The notes: generated by a model from the letters alone, not told the origin. Numbered from the stretch's first letter, positions 15,174 through 25,460 are shown. The stretch is 64,000 bases of DNA from Streptomyces lavendulae subsp. lavendulae (GCF_002803845.1 NZ_CP024985.1:744001-808000); one strand, 5' to 3'. Numbers and translations: made by a program.

Positions 15174-15635
15174 ACTCCACCTGCCCGCGTGAGACCGTTC
15201 GGTCCTGCCCTCCTCTCACCATAGGCAGGAAGGGCGGATCCGACCCGGTGGCGCGGTCGGGTGACAGCACGGGGTCACCGGCGGCCGCACGGCGTAGAGG
15301 GGGGTGGGTGCCGGTGCGTCCCGTGGCGGGGCACTCGTACCGGGCGCTCGTACGGGCACGCGTACGGACACTCGCACGGGGCACGTCCGATCCGCCGGCA
15401 CAGGGGTCGGCAAAGGAGGGGCTCGCCAACACTTTACCCACCCCTGATGGCATGCCCGCGTCAAATCTGCCAGGCTTCCGGCAGTTGTCGCCCCGACCCG
15501 GGCGGCACCGCACCCATCTCACCACCGCGGTCGCGCGAGCGATGCGCACAGCCCCCGGCCGCCCTCCGGCGCACCCTCGCCGTCCGGGCGGTCACCGAGC
15601 AGGCCGGGATCCCGGCCGCCTCAAAGGAGTTCCGC
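15174..15635. other. 462-base intergenic region between divergent genes
   Basis: It holds a run of imperfect CGTACGGGCACG-like repeats (about 15345-15385) and a 16-bp palindrome, GGCCGGGATCCCGGCC, near 15603-15618, just before the Shine-Dalgarno of the M1 peptidase gene. Promoters of both flanking genes must lie here, but I cannot place them confidently. No ORF is supported. Confidence 0.45.
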
Positions 15636-17495
15636 GTGAGATCCACCCCCCACAAGGCCCTCGCGACGACCGCGCTGGCCGTCGCCGCGCTGGCCGCCGC
15701 CTCGGTCACCGCCACCCCGGCCGCCGCCGCACCGGTCCCCGCCCCGCGGGCCGCCGCCTGCACGCCGGCCCAGGTCGTCGCCAACGGCGGTTTCGAGAGC
15801 GACACTTCGCCCTGGACCCAGTCCCAGGCGAGCGTCATCACCAGCCGCGCCGGACAGAGCGCCCACGGAGGCTCCTCCTTCGCCTGGCTGAACGGCGTCG
15901 GCAGCACGCACACCGACACGCTCTCCCAGAGCGTCACGATCCCCTCCGGATGCAGCAGCGCCACCCTCACCTTCTGGCTGCACATCGACACCGCCGAGAC
16001 CACCACGTCCACGAAGTACGACAAGCTGACGGCGAAGATCGGCAGCACGACGCTCGCGACGTACTCGAACCTGGACAAGAACACCGGCTACGTCCAGAAG
16101 TCCTTCGACGTGTCGGCGTTCGCGGGCCAGACCGTGAGCGTCGGCTTCACCGGAACCGAGGACTCCAGCCTCCAGACGAGCTTCGTGGTCGACGACGTGG
16201 CCCTTGACACCTCCGGCGGCACCACCCCGCCCGGGGACTCCACCCGGACCCCGTCCGCCCCCTCCTACACCGTGAACCTCAGCAGCAACACCGCCGGGAC
16301 CGTCTGGAGCGGGCACGAGAGCGCCACCTTCACCAACGCCTCCGCCACCGCGCTCAGCGAGGTGTACCTGCGGCTGTGGGACAACTACCACGGCACCTGC
16401 TCCGCCATGCCGATCACGGTCACCAACGTCACCGGGGGCACCGCGGGCGCGCTCAGCGTCGGCTGCACGGCCCTCAAGATCGACCTGCCCGCCCCGCTGA
16501 CCCAGGGCCAGAGCGCCACCATCGGCTTCGACCTCGGCATCACCGTGCCCAGCGGCGCCGACCGCTTCGGCTACGACGGGGCCTTCAGCATGCTCGGCAA
16601 CGCCCTGCCCGTGCTCGCGGTCCGGGACGCGGCGGGCTGGCACCTGGACCCGTACACCAACAACGGGGAGTCCTTCTACTCCCTGGCCTCCGACTTCAAG
16701 GTGACCCTGGACCACCCGAGCACCCTGCTCGTACCGGCCACCGGCGCCTCCGTCGACACCCCCGGGACCAGCGGGCGCACGATCACCACCGCCACCGCCA
16801 CCAAGGTCCGCGACTTCGCTTGGGCGGCCGGTCCGTTCAGCAAGATCTCCGGCACCTCGGCCGCCGGCACCCCCGTCAACATCTACTCCGTGTCGGGCAT
16901 CAGCTCGTCCGACGCCCAGTCGATGCTCAGCACCGCCACGTCCGCCGTGGACGCCCACTCGGCCCGCTTCGGGGCGTATCCGTACGGCGAGCTGGACGCG
17001 GTGATCGACAACAACTACTGGTTCGGCGGGATGGAGTACCCCGGGTTCGTCCTGGACCTGGTCAGCACGACGGCGCTCACCCACGAGATCGCGCACCAGT
17101 GGTGGTACGGCATCGTCGGCGACGACGAGTACAACAACCCGTGGCTGGACGAGGCCTTCACCGACTACGCCACCGACCTGGCGCAGAACAAGACCGGCAG
17201 CGGCTGCTGGAACAGCGTCTCCTGGGCCTCTTCGGCCGAGAAGATCACCAACTCCATGGGCTACTGGGACGCCCACTCCTCCCGGTACTCCACCGTCGTC
17301 TACGGCTACGGCAAGTGCGCCCTGCACGACCTGCGGCGCGTGCTCGGTGACACCGCCATGGCCAAGGTCCTCAAGGACTACGCCACTTCGCACTGGTACG
17401 GGGTCTCGACCACGGCCGAGTTCAAGGCGGCCGCCCAGGCCGCCACGACCACGGACCTGACCTCCTTCTGGACCCAGCACCGCATCGACGGCTGA
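15636..17495 (+). CDS. Secreted M1-family zinc metallopeptidase with N-terminal beta-sandwich
   Basis: 619 residues from a GTG with AAAGGAG 6 bases upstream. A Sec signal (about 1-34) is followed by a jelly-roll/CBM-like module (about 40-190; [24 protein letters not shown]). The rest is an M1 gluzincin domain with HEIAH at 483-487 and the third zinc ligand Glu506 in NPWLDEAF, exactly the HExxH-x18-E spacing. GGMEYPG stands for the GxMEN exopeptidase motif, and a late Tyr (VVYGYGK) may stabilise the oxyanion. It probably acts as an extracellular aminopeptidase. Confidence 0.9.
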   Translation: MRSTPHKALATTALAVAALAAASVTATPAAAAPVPAPRAAACTPAQVVANGGFESDTSPWTQSQASVITSRAGQSAHGGSSFAWLNGVGSTHTDTLSQSVTIPSGCSSATLTFWLHIDTAETTTSTKYDKLTAKIGSTTLATYSNLDKNTGYVQKSFDVSAFAGQTVSVGFTGTEDSSLQTSFVVDDVALDTSGGTTPPGDSTRTPSAPSYTVNLSSNTAGTVWSGHESATFTNASATALSEVYLRLWDNYHGTCSAMPITVTNVTGGTAGALSVGCTALKIDLPAPLTQGQSATIGFDLGITVPSGADRFGYDGAFSMLGNALPVLAVRDAAGWHLDPYTNNGESFYSLASDFKVTLDHPSTLLVPATGASVDTPGTSGRTITTATATKVRDFAWAAGPFSKISGTSAAGTPVNIYSVSGISSSDAQSMLSTATSAVDAHSARFGAYPYGELDAVIDNNYWFGGMEYPGFVLDLVSTTALTHEIAHQWWYGIVGDDEYNNPWLDEAFTDYATDLAQNKTGSGCWNSVSWASSAEKITNSMGYWDAHSSRYSTVVYGYGKCALHDLRRVLGDTAMAKVLKDYATSHWYGVSTTAEFKAAAQAATTTDLTSFWTQHRIDG

Positions 17496-17655
17496 CGCTC
17501 CGTCCCGGTCCGCCGCGGTGGGCGCCCACTCGGGCGTCACCCGCGGCGGACCGGTGGCGGGCGTGAGGGCGGGCGTGAGGGCGGGTGACGGGCCCGCGAA
17601 CGGCCCGTGTGACCATGGCGCGTCGGCACAACCGCACCTCACGGGGGACCCAGCC

Positions 17656-18375
17656 ATGCGCACGCGCACCACCACCGCCACGACCCGCCTGGCCGCCGCG
17701 CTCACCGCGCTGCTCGTCCTGACGGGCTGCAGCTCGTCGGGCGGGGAACCGCACGGCAAGGCGGGTTCGGCCGCGTCCGGCCCGGCGGCCGCACCGGCGC
17801 AGGGCGGTACGGGCGGGTTCGAGGGGCCCCGGCCGCAGGACCAGAACCTCCTCGCCTGGACCGGCGACCCCAACGACGCCGGGCACGTCACCGCCCAGTC
17901 GGCCGCGGGGGTCGGCGGGCGCGTCACCCTGGTACGGATCGTGCTGCGCGAGCAGATCACGTGGTCGAACATCTGGCTGGGCCTGGCCGGCATCGACCCG
18001 GGCGCCCAGCTCTCCAACTGCTACCTGGGCGTCTACGACGACAAGGGCACCCTGCTCTCGGCCACCGCGGACATCTCCCCGCAGCTGATGACGGACGCGG
18101 TCGCCAAGCCGCTGCCCCTGGCCAAGCCGTTCACCGCCGCCCCCGGGACCTACTTCATCGCCCTCCTGCTCAACGGCAACTGGGCCACCAACGCCCTCAC
18201 CCTGAAGTCCACGGGCGCCGGAATCTCGGTCAACGCCGGCCTGACCCCGCCCAGGCTCCGCTACAGCACCGTCCTGACCGGCCAGACCTCGCTGCCGGCC
18301 ACCGTGAACCTCGCCGAGCAGGCCACGAGCACCATCAACACCGGCTGGGCCAGCCAGTGGTACGCCGTCTCCTAG
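17656..18375 (+). CDS. Putative lipoprotein, unknown function
   Basis: 239 residues. A lipoprotein signal with lipobox LTGC (Cys near residue 24) is followed by a Gly/Ala/Pro linker and a beta-rich domain (LLAWTGDPNDAGHVTAQ, VRIVLREQITWSNIWLGLAG, TYFIALLLNG). The domain looks like a viral-fibre or jelly-roll type but matches nothing I can name. It lies downstream of the M1 peptidase but has 160 bases of its own upstream. Confidence 0.75.
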   Translation: MRTRTTTATTRLAAALTALLVLTGCSSSGGEPHGKAGSAASGPAAAPAQGGTGGFEGPRPQDQNLLAWTGDPNDAGHVTAQSAAGVGGRVTLVRIVLREQITWSNIWLGLAGIDPGAQLSNCYLGVYDDKGTLLSATADISPQLMTDAVAKPLPLAKPFTAAPGTYFIALLLNGNWATNALTLKSTGAGISVNAGLTPPRLRYSTVLTGQTSLPATVNLAEQATSTINTGWASQWYAVS

Positions 18376-18376
18376 G

Positions 18377-18913
18377 TCAAGGTCCGGCAGGTCTGCCGCC
18401 CGGCCGGCCGTGGCCGTGGCCGCCGGTCCAGGCGATCTCGAAGTACGTGACGCGTTCGTCCTCCCCCACGGGCCGCATGCCGGCCGCCGTCATGACGTGG
18501 TGGGACGCGATGTTCTCGTGGTCGACGTCGCCCCGCACGCACGTGACGCCGTGGACCCGCGCGCACACGAGCAGCGCGCGCAGGGCTTCGGAGGCGTATC
18601 CCCGGCCCCGCGCCGAGGGGACGAGGCCGTAGCCGATCGTGACGCGGCCGTCCTCGTCCGCGGGTCCGTGGAAACCCGCGCCGCCGACCGCGGCGCCGTC
18701 CTCGCGGAGGCGGATCTCATAGCTGCCGAACGGCCCGGGGTCCCCGGTGTCCGCGAGGGTGCGCAAGAGGCGCTCGGCGGCGACGACGTCGCCGTCGGTG
18801 GGGTATCCGGGCGCCCATCGGACGCCGTGGGGCGGCTCGCCGGCCACCAGCCGCCCGGCCTCGTCGCCGGTCATCGGATGGAGCACGAGCCGGGCCGTCA
18901 CCAGATCTCCCAT
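18377..18913 (-). CDS. GNAT-family N-acetyltransferase
   Basis: 178 residues of the RimJ/RimL-like acetyltransferase type. The N-terminal TARLVLHPMT, IGYGLVPSARGRGYASEAL (the acetyl-CoA pyrophosphate loop R-x2-G-x-A) and ENIASHHVMTAAGM are typical. The substrate is not predictable. It is convergent with the lipoprotein gene; stops are 1 base apart. Confidence 0.88.
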   Translation of the reverse strand: MGDLVTARLVLHPMTGDEAGRLVAGEPPHGVRWAPGYPTDGDVVAAERLLRTLADTGDPGPFGSYEIRLREDGAAVGGAGFHGPADEDGRVTIGYGLVPSARGRGYASEALRALLVCARVHGVTCVRGDVDHENIASHHVMTAAGMRPVGEDERVTYFEIAWTGGHGHGRPGGRPAGP

Positions 18914-19003
18914 GGCAGGAGGAGTATCACGCGGGGCGCCCGGCGCGCACGGGAACCGTCCGGCCGGGACGGCGGGAACGCCCCCGAGCGGGCTCCGGGT
19001 GAC

Positions 19004-19039
19004 GGTCCGTCCGGCCCGGTCGGCCGGGCCGGACGGACC
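19004..19039. terminator. Terminator of the GH16 gene
   Basis: A perfect 16-bp stem (19004-19019 with 19024-19039) has a TCGG tetraloop, immediately after the GH16 stop codon on the minus strand. Confidence 0.75.
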
Positions 19040-19044
19040 GGCCG

Positions 19045-20457
19045 TCAGTGGCCGAAGTCGAACCAGTTGACGTTCACGAAGTCGGCCGGCTGGCCGCTGG
19101 TGAAGGTCAGGTAGACGTCGTGGACGCCGGTGACGCCCGAGATGTTCGCCGGGACGGTCCGCCAGCTCTGCCAGCCACCGGTGTCGGCGATGGCGAAGCT
19201 GCCGACCGGCGGGTTGGTGCGGCTGTCCAGGCGTACCTCGACCAGTCCGCTGACCCCGCCCGCCGCGCCGCTCGCGACCCGGGCCCGGAACTGGGTCGCC
19301 GCCGTGGTGCCGAAGTCGACCCCCTGGTAGCGGGCCCAGTCGCCGTGGGCGGCCGAGCCGACGTTGCGGCCGCCGCCGGTATCGGTGGTGGTCTCGGTGG
19401 TCAGGCCCGCCTGGCCGTCGTACGACTCCGCCTGGATCGCCGCGTAGGCGTCACGGCCGCCGGCCGGCGGGGTGGGGGTCGGTGTGGGCGTCGGGGTGGG
19501 CGGGGTGGTGGTGCCCCCGCCGCTCTGCCAGACCGCGACGTAGTCCACCGTCATGGGGTGACCGGGCTGGGTGCCGGCGTCGGGGCCGCCGCCGAAGGCC
19601 CCGGGGAACGCACCGCCCATGGCGACGTTCAGGATGAGGAAGAAGCCGTGGCCGGTCGCCGCGTTCCAGGTGGCGGCGTCCATCTGGTCCGCGCGGACGG
19701 TGTGGAAGTTGACGCCGTCGAGGTAGAAGCGGACCTGTTCGGGGCTGGTGCCGCGGTCCCATTCGGCGGCGTAGGTGTGGAAGCCGCCCTGGCAGCTGGT
19801 GGGTGAGCAGACGCGCTGGCCGCCGATGCCGGTGGTCTCGTTGCACGGTCCGCCGGGGCTGGTGCCGCAGTGCATCGTGGCCCACTCGTTGTTGATGCCC
19901 TGGACGTTCTCCATGATGTCGATCTCACCGATGCCGGGCCAGTTCCACCAGTTGCCCCGGTAGGGGGCGCCGAGCATCCAGAAGGCGGGCCAGTAGCCCT
20001 TGGCCGCCGCGCCCGTGACGTTCGGCATCTGAATGCGGGCCTCGACGCGCAGCCTGCCGCCGGCGGGCGGCTGGAAGTCGGAGCGCCTGGTCTCGACGCG
20101 GCCCGAGGTCCAGTTGCCGCCGCCGTCGCGCAGCGGGGTGATGCGCAGGTTGCCGGCGCCGTCGAGGGAGACGTTGGACGGGTCGACGGTCATCGTCTCG
20201 ATCTCGCCCGTGCCGAAGCCGGCCGGGCCGCCCGGGTAGCTCGTCCCGGTCGTGTACAGCCAGTCGGCGCCGTTGATCCCGGATCCCGCCGGACCGTTGA
20301 AGTCGTCCCTGAAGACCGAGGTCCACCCGGGCGGGTCGGCGGGCACGGAGGCACCCGCCGGCACGGCGACGAGCACGGCGGCGGCGGGTACGAGCAGGGC
20401 GGCGACGGCGAGGGCCGCTCGCCTCAGGAATCCTCGCGGTGGGGGCATGACTCTCAT
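19045..20457 (-). CDS. Secreted GH16 endo-beta-1,3-glucanase (laminarinase-like) with CBM6
   Basis: 470 residues. A signal peptide (FLRRAALAVAALLVPAAAVL) is followed by a GH16 domain (about 40-300) with the catalytic GIGEIDIMENVQG motif (the ExDxxE nucleophile and acid). A Thr/Pro linker and a C-terminal CBM6-like module (IQAESYDGQAGLTTE to the end) follow. The ATG at 20457 has AGAGAGG upstream. The TGAGAGCGCTCTCA operator lies 36 bases before the start. It releases oligosaccharides that the adjacent ABC system and GH1 enzyme can use. Laminarin specificity is inferred. Confidence 0.9.
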   Translation of the reverse strand: MRVMPPPRGFLRRAALAVAALLVPAAAVLVAVPAGASVPADPPGWTSVFRDDFNGPAGSGINGADWLYTTGTSYPGGPAGFGTGEIETMTVDPSNVSLDGAGNLRITPLRDGGGNWTSGRVETRRSDFQPPAGGRLRVEARIQMPNVTGAAAKGYWPAFWMLGAPYRGNWWNWPGIGEIDIMENVQGINNEWATMHCGTSPGGPCNETTGIGGQRVCSPTSCQGGFHTYAAEWDRGTSPEQVRFYLDGVNFHTVRADQMDAATWNAATGHGFFLILNVAMGGAFPGAFGGGPDAGTQPGHPMTVDYVAVWQSGGGTTTPPTPTPTPTPTPPAGGRDAYAAIQAESYDGQAGLTTETTTDTGGGRNVGSAAHGDWARYQGVDFGTTAATQFRARVASGAAGGVSGLVEVRLDSRTNPPVGSFAIADTGGWQSWRTVPANISGVTGVHDVYLTFTSGQPADFVNVNWFDFGH

Positions 20458-20492
20458 GGGAACCCTCTCTGGGGGCTGGCCGGGTGGGGGGA

Positions 20493-20506
20493 TGAGAGCG
20501 CTCTCA
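20493..20506. promoter_or_regulatory. LacI-family operator TGAGAGCGCTCTCA (GH16 promoter)
   Basis: A perfect 14-bp palindrome upstream of the GH16 start, identical to the site before the transporter operon at 25447-25460. It is related in form to the CebR box TGGGAGCGCTCCCA known from Streptomyces. Confidence 0.85.
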
Positions 20507-20596
20507 AACAAGGGGTGCGCCGCTACTGTGCCCCTCCGCCCCACGGGTGGGCAAGAGGTGAACACGTAAAACCCGGGCGCGATCCGGAGTCTTCAC

Positions 20597-21997
20597 TTAC
20601 TGAACGAAGCCGCCGCGCGCGATGACGTCGGCGTACCAGCGGGCGCTGTCCTTCGGTGTCCGCCGCTGGGACGCGAAGTCGACGTGGACGATGCCGAACC
20701 GCTTGCCGTAGCCGTGTGCCCACTCGAAGTTGTCCAGCAGCGACCACAGGAAGTACCCGCGCACGTCGGCGCCCCGCTCGATGGCCCGGTGCACCGCGGC
20801 CAGGTGGGCCCGCAGGTAGGCGATCCGTTCCGGGTCGCGGACGCGGCCGGCCGGGTCGGCGTAGTCGTCGTACGCCGCCCCGTTCTCGGTGACCAGCAGC
20901 GGTACGCCGGGCAGTTCCTCGTGCAGCGCGGTGAGCAGCCCGTAGAGCCCCTCGGCGTCGACCGGCCAGTCCATGGCGGTCCGGTGACCGGGGAGGCGCG
21001 GGAAGCCCACGTGCCCTCCGGCGGCGGGCCAGGGCGAGGGCGTGGGGTGGCCGCCCGCCGCGACGAGGGTCGGGGCGTAGTAGTTGACGCCGAGGGAGTC
21101 GATCGGGGCGGAGGCGGTCCGCAGGTCGCCGTCGCGCACGAAGGACCAGTCGGTGAGCGCTGCCGTGTCGCGGACCAGGTCCTGCGGGAGCCGTGCGTGG
21201 AAGACGGGGTCGAGGAAGACGCGGTTGCCGAGGGCGTCGATCCTGCGGGCCGCGTCGCGGTCGGCCGCGGAGTCCGTCAGCGGGCGCACCGCGTGCAGGT
21301 TGAGGGTCAGGGAGACCTCGGCCGAGGGCGCCGCGGAGGCGCGCAGCGCCTGGACCGCACGCCCGTGGGCGAGGTTGAGGTGGTGGGCCGCGCGCAGGGC
21401 GGCGGCCGGGTCGGTGCGGCCCGGGGCGTGCTCCCCGGAGGCGTAGCCGAGGAAGGCGGCGCACCAGGGCTCGTTGAGGGTCGTCCAGGTCGCCACCCGG
21501 TCGCCGAGGGCCCCGGCGGTGAGGGAGGCGTACTCGGCGAAGCGCTCGGCCGTCTCCCGCCGGGGCCAGCCCCCGGCGTCCTCCAGTTCCTGGGGCAGGT
21601 CCCAGTGGTAGAGGGTGGCGACCGGGCGGATCCCGGCGTCGAGCAGCGTGTCGGTGAGCCGCCGGTAGAAGTCCAGGCCCTGCGGTGAACCGGGGCCGCT
21701 GCCGGTCGGCTGGACCCGGGGCCAGGAGACGGAGAAGCGGTAGTCGCTCACCCCGAGGCGTTTCATGAGGGCGACGTCCTCGCGCATGCGGTGGTAGTGG
21801 TCGGCGGCGACGTCTCCGGTGTCGCCGTTGCGGACCTTGCCGGGGGTGTGGCTGAAGGTGTCCCAGATGGACGGGGTGCGGCCGTCCTCGGTGGCCGCGC
21901 CCTCGATCTGGTAGGCGGCGGTGGCCGTGCCCCAGCGGAATCCGTGGGGGAAGCGCAGGAGGGGCGTGGTGCCGGGGCGTGCGTCGACGTCGGTCAT
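20597..21997 (-). CDS. bglC: GH1 beta-glucosidase
   Basis: 466 residues, standard GH1 length and cytoplasmic (no signal). [19 protein letters not shown] at the N-terminus, acid/base Glu in TLNEP (about 170), nucleophile Glu in VTENGAA (about 370) and [20 protein letters not shown] at the end are diagnostic. It would hydrolyse imported beta-glucosides to glucose. It lies 90 bases after the inner permease gene and is probably the last gene of the operon; GH16 has its own promoter. The symbol follows S. coelicolor usage by position and family, and is tentative. Confidence 0.92.
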   Translation of the reverse strand: MTDVDARPGTTPLLRFPHGFRWGTATAAYQIEGAATEDGRTPSIWDTFSHTPGKVRNGDTGDVAADHYHRMREDVALMKRLGVSDYRFSVSWPRVQPTGSGPGSPQGLDFYRRLTDTLLDAGIRPVATLYHWDLPQELEDAGGWPRRETAERFAEYASLTAGALGDRVATWTTLNEPWCAAFLGYASGEHAPGRTDPAAALRAAHHLNLAHGRAVQALRASAAPSAEVSLTLNLHAVRPLTDSAADRDAARRIDALGNRVFLDPVFHARLPQDLVRDTAALTDWSFVRDGDLRTASAPIDSLGVNYYAPTLVAAGGHPTPSPWPAAGGHVGFPRLPGHRTAMDWPVDAEGLYGLLTALHEELPGVPLLVTENGAAYDDYADPAGRVRDPERIAYLRAHLAAVHRAIERGADVRGYFLWSLLDNFEWAHGYGKRFGIVHVDFASQRRTPKDSARWYADVIARGGFVQ

Positions 21998-22087
21998 CGG
22001 AGGGGAACTCCCGGGGTGCGAGGGCGGAACGGGACGGGACGGGCGGGGCGTCGGGCGGGTGCGGGTGCGGATACGGGTGCGCGGAGG

Positions 22088-22990
22088 TCAGCCCTTGACC
22101 GCGCCCTGCATGATGCCGCCGACGATCTGACGGCCGAGGAGGCCGAAGACCAGCAGTACGGGAAGGGTGCCGAGCAGGGTGCCCGCCATGATCACGGACT
22201 GGTCGTGGACGTAGCCGCCGCCCAGCTGGCGGAGCGCGACCTGCACGGTCGGTTCCTGCGAGGAGAGCGCGACGACGGGCCAGAAGAAGTCGTTCCACGC
22301 CGTCATGAAGGTGAGCAGGCCGAGCACGGCCATGCCGGGCCGGGCGATCGGCAGCACGACGGACCGGAAGATCCGGGCCGTGGAGGCGCCGTCGACGCGG
22401 GCCGCTTCGATCAGTTCGTCGGGCAGGGACTGGACGAGGACCTGCCGCATGAAGAACACCCCGAAGGCCGAGACGAGTCCGGGCAGGACGACGGCCTGGA
22501 GCTGGTTGACCCAGTGGAGCCGGGCGATCAGCATGAAGAGCGGGATCACCGCGAGCTGCGGCGGGATCATCATCGTGGACACGGTGAGGGTGAGCAGCAG
22601 CCCCCGGCCGCGGAAGCGCAGTTTGGCGAAGGCGAAGCCGGCGAGGGTGGAGCACAGGACGGTGCCCACGGTGATCGAGCCGGAGACGATGAGGGAGTTG
22701 AGCAGGGCCTTGCCGATGTCGGCCTCCTCCAGGACCTGCCGGAGGTTGTGCATCAGGTTCGGGCCGGGCAGCAGCGAGGGCGGGGCCTTCGCGAGGTCCG
22801 CGTTGGAGCGGCTGGCCGCGACGATCGTCCAGTAGAACGGGAACGCCGAGACCAGCACGGCCGCGGTCAGGACCGCGTACGTGAGCCGGCCGCCGCGCCG
22901 CGGCCCGCCGGACCGGCCGCGCCGGCGGACGGGCAGGGCGGGGTCTGCGGCGGCCGCCCGGCGCGAGGGCGGGGCTGTGAGGGCGGTCAT
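22088..22990 (-). CDS. Carbohydrate ABC transporter permease (MalG type)
   Basis: 300 residues with six predicted membrane helices and the EAA loop EAARVDGASTARIFRSVVLP that docks the ATPase. The ATG overlaps the stop of the upstream permease by 4 bases (ATGA), indicating translational coupling. No ATPase gene lies in the operon; Streptomyces sugar importers of this kind usually share MsiK. Confidence 0.92.
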   Translation of the reverse strand: MTALTAPPSRRAAAADPALPVRRRGRSGGPRRGGRLTYAVLTAAVLVSAFPFYWTIVAASRSNADLAKAPPSLLPGPNLMHNLRQVLEEADIGKALLNSLIVSGSITVGTVLCSTLAGFAFAKLRFRGRGLLLTLTVSTMMIPPQLAVIPLFMLIARLHWVNQLQAVVLPGLVSAFGVFFMRQVLVQSLPDELIEAARVDGASTARIFRSVVLPIARPGMAVLGLLTFMTAWNDFFWPVVALSSQEPTVQVALRQLGGGYVHDQSVIMAGTLLGTLPVLLVFGLLGRQIVGGIMQGAVKG

Positions 22991-23943
22991 CGGACGGCCT
23001 CCTTGCGGGAACGGCTCCGTACGAGGAAGGCGTTGGCGCCGACCAGTATCAGGATGAGCAGGAACATCACCCAGGCGATCGCGGCCGCGCGGCCCAGGTG
23101 GAAGAAGCCCCAGCCCTGTTCGTACAGGTAGAGGCCGAGGGTCTGGTACTGGTGCGAGATGCCGCCCGAGACGGAGCCCTCGAAGAGCAGCGGTTCGCCG
23201 AAGAGCTGGGTGGCGCCGATGGTCGAGACGACGGTGGTGAAGACGATCGTGGGGCGCAGTCCGGGCAGGGTGACGTGGACGAACTGCCGCCAGCCCGAGG
23301 CCCCGTCCAGCTCTGCGGCCTCGTAGAGCTCCGACGGGATGCTCTGCATGCCGGCCAGGTAGATCAGGGCGTTGTAGCCGGTCCAGCGCCACACCACGAT
23401 CGAGGAGACCGCGAGCTGGGAGGCGACGGTGCCGGTCTGCCAGTCCACCGGGCCGATGCCGGCGAGGGCGAGGAGTTGGTTGACGATGCCGAAGTCGCGG
23501 CCGAAGAGCTGCGCGAAGACGAGGGTGGCGGCGGCGACGGAGGTGGCGTACGGGAGCAGCACGGCGGTGCGGAAGAAGGTGCGGGCGCGCAGGCGGCGGT
23601 TGAGCAGGTGGGCGAGGCCGAGGGCCATGGCGAGCTGGGGGACGGTGGAGAGGACCCCGATGGTGAAGGTGTTGCGCAGCGCGGTCCAGAAGTAGCTGTC
23701 GGAGAAGAGCGCCGTGTAGTTGTCCAGGCCCCTCCACTCCATCACCCCGGGCGTCTGGAGTTCGACGCGGTGGAGGGAGACGAAGGCGGTGTAGAGGAGG
23801 GGGAAGAGGCCGAAGGCGGCGAAGAGGGTGAAGAACGGGGCGACGTAGGCGTACGGGGCGAGGGACCGCCGGACCCGTCGGGCGGCGGGCGGGGGTCCGG
23901 TGCCTGTGCCTGCGGCGGCGGTGGCGGGTGCTGGGCGGGTCAT
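22987..23943 (-). CDS. Carbohydrate ABC transporter permease (MalF type)
   Basis: 318 residues with six membrane helices and the EAA motif EAAELDGASGWRQFVHVTLP. The Ala/Pro-rich N-terminal tail before the first helix is common in this subfamily. It lies between the solute-binding-protein gene (121-base gap containing tandem repeats) and the MalG-type permease (4-base overlap). Confidence 0.92.
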   Translation of the reverse strand: MTRPAPATAAAGTGTGPPPAARRVRRSLAPYAYVAPFFTLFAAFGLFPLLYTAFVSLHRVELQTPGVMEWRGLDNYTALFSDSYFWTALRNTFTIGVLSTVPQLAMALGLAHLLNRRLRARTFFRTAVLLPYATSVAAATLVFAQLFGRDFGIVNQLLALAGIGPVDWQTGTVASQLAVSSIVVWRWTGYNALIYLAGMQSIPSELYEAAELDGASGWRQFVHVTLPGLRPTIVFTTVVSTIGATQLFGEPLLFEGSVSGGISHQYQTLGLYLYEQGWGFFHLGRAAAIAWVMFLLILILVGANAFLVRSRSRKEAVR

Positions 23944-23960
23944 CGGCGGGCCCTTCGGGG

Positions 23961-24019
23961 GCGGTGTCGGCGGCGGGGAGCGGTGTCGGCGGCGGGGAGC
24001 GGTGTCGGCGGCGCGGGGA
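23961..24019. repeat. Three tandem copies of a 19-base unit
   Basis: GCGGTGTCGGCGGCGGGGA occurs at 23961-23979 and 23980-23998, with a near-copy from 23999. A degenerate GCGGTGTAGGCGGTGTC follows at about 24050. The array fills the gap between the solute-binding-protein and permease genes. Confidence 0.8.
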
Positions 24020-24063
24020 CGGGAGCGGTCGGCGGGCTGGCGGCCGGAGCGGTGTAGGCGGTG

Positions 24064-25413
24064 TCAGCCGGTGGCGTTCCGTACGCCCTTCCTGGCGTTC
24101 TCCCACGCCTTGTCCGAAGCGGTGCCCTTGCGCTCGACCTCGCTCAGCGCGTTCGTGATCTGGTCGGCGATGGTCTTGTCGGCGGCTCCGAGCACCTGGA
24201 CGGGTGCGGCTTTGGCGGCGTCGCCGAAGATCCGGCCGGTGGGGGCGTCCGAGAAGTAGGAGTCCTTGACGTCGGCGACCTTGGCGATCGCGCCGGTGGA
24301 GGAGGGGAAGGAGCCCTGCTTCTCGAAGAGCCGGGCCTGCTGTTCGGGGGCGGTGAGCCACTGGATGAGCGCGTAGGCCTCCTTCTTGTGCTTCGCGGCG
24401 CGCGGGACCGCGAGGTAGGAACCGCCCCAGTTCCCGGCGCCGCCCGGCAGCGCGGCGACGTCCCACTTGCCCGCCCCGGCGTCGCCCGCCTGGCCCTTGA
24501 TGTAGCCGAGCATCCAGGCGGGGCACGGGAGGGTGGCGAAGGAGCCGGCGGCGAAGGCCTGGTTCCACGGCGCGGACCACTGGTCGAGCTTGGCGCTCAG
24601 CCCGTCCTGGGCGGCGCGCACGGAGGTGTTCCAGGCCGTTCTGACGGCCGGGTTGGTCTCGTACACCAGTGCGCCGGCGGCGTCGTAGTAGCGCTCCTTC
24701 TCCTGGCCGGTCATGACGGCGTAGAGGCTGCCGACGCTGTCCAGCCAGGCGCTCTTGTCGGGGGCGTGGTCGCGGTAGCGCCGGCCCAGCTCCAGGTAGC
24801 CTTCCCAGGTGGACCACTGGGCGGCAAGTTCCTCGCGGCCGGTGGGCAGTCCGGCCTTCTCGAACAGGTCGCGGCGGTAGCACATGGCCTCGGGTCCCAC
24901 GTCGGTGCCCAGGCCCAGCACCTTGCCGTCCTTGGTGGTGGCCGCCGACCACTTGGCGTCGGCGAAGGAGCTGCGCAGCGCGCCCGCCCCGTAGGCGTTG
25001 AGGTCCTCGAACCTGTCCGCCTGCTGCTGGGTCACCGCGGCGATCCGGCCGACCTCGATGCCCTGGACGTCGGCGAGGCCTCCGCCGCCCGCGAGCCTGG
25101 TCTGCAGGGACTTCCAGTAGTCCTGTTCGTCCTCGGTGTCCGTCTGCTTGACCGTGACGCCCGGGTGCAGCTTCTCGTACTCCGCGTAGAGCCCGGCCTC
25201 CTTGTAGCCGAAGGAGCCGAAGAGGTCGACGGTGACGGTGACCTTGGCCCCGGCGCCGGCCGCGGCGTCCTCCGGCTGCGCGCCGGATCCGCAGGCGGTC
25301 AGCAGGGCTCCGGCGAGGGCCACCGCGCCGAGGCGGAGGGCGACGCCGCGGGCGAGGGCGGTGGGGGTGCCGGCGCGGATGCCGGTGGTGGCGGCGGCTC
25401 GGGCTGTGGGCAT
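24064..25413 (-). CDS. Extracellular sugar-binding lipoprotein of an ABC importer
   Basis: 449 residues. The lipobox LLTACGSG anchors the protein after a signal that begins about residue 20. The cluster B solute-binding fold is clear: VTVDLFGSFGYKEAGLYAEYEKLHPGV at the start, YRRDLFEKAGLP in the middle and EAYALIQWLTAPEQQARLFEKQGSFPS near the end. GGGGAG 8 bases before the ATG fixes the start. The operator lies 34 bases upstream. A beta-glucan oligosaccharide ligand is inferred from the neighbours. Confidence 0.92.
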   Translation of the reverse strand: MPTARAAATTGIRAGTPTALARGVALRLGAVALAGALLTACGSGAQPEDAAAGAGAKVTVTVDLFGSFGYKEAGLYAEYEKLHPGVTVKQTDTEDEQDYWKSLQTRLAGGGGLADVQGIEVGRIAAVTQQQADRFEDLNAYGAGALRSSFADAKWSAATTKDGKVLGLGTDVGPEAMCYRRDLFEKAGLPTGREELAAQWSTWEGYLELGRRYRDHAPDKSAWLDSVGSLYAVMTGQEKERYYDAAGALVYETNPAVRTAWNTSVRAAQDGLSAKLDQWSAPWNQAFAAGSFATLPCPAWMLGYIKGQAGDAGAGKWDVAALPGGAGNWGGSYLAVPRAAKHKKEAYALIQWLTAPEQQARLFEKQGSFPSSTGAIAKVADVKDSYFSDAPTGRIFGDAAKAAPVQVLGAADKTIADQITNALSEVERKGTASDKAWENARKGVRNATG

Positions 25414-25446
25414 GGGTGGTCTCCCCTGGGCTTCGGCGTAGGTGGA

Positions 25447-25460
25447 TGAGAGCGCTCTCA
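25447..25460. promoter_or_regulatory. LacI-family operator TGAGAGCGCTCTCA (transporter operon)
   Basis: A perfect 14-bp palindrome upstream of the binding-protein start, identical to the GH16 site. The two loci should respond to the same repressor. Confidence 0.85.

Noticed and set aside
22088..24952. A single 954-residue fusion frame spanning the permeases and binding protein
   Set aside because: The frame only coincides with the MalG-type permease at its end; the true starts are set by the ATGA overlap and Shine-Dalgarno signals.
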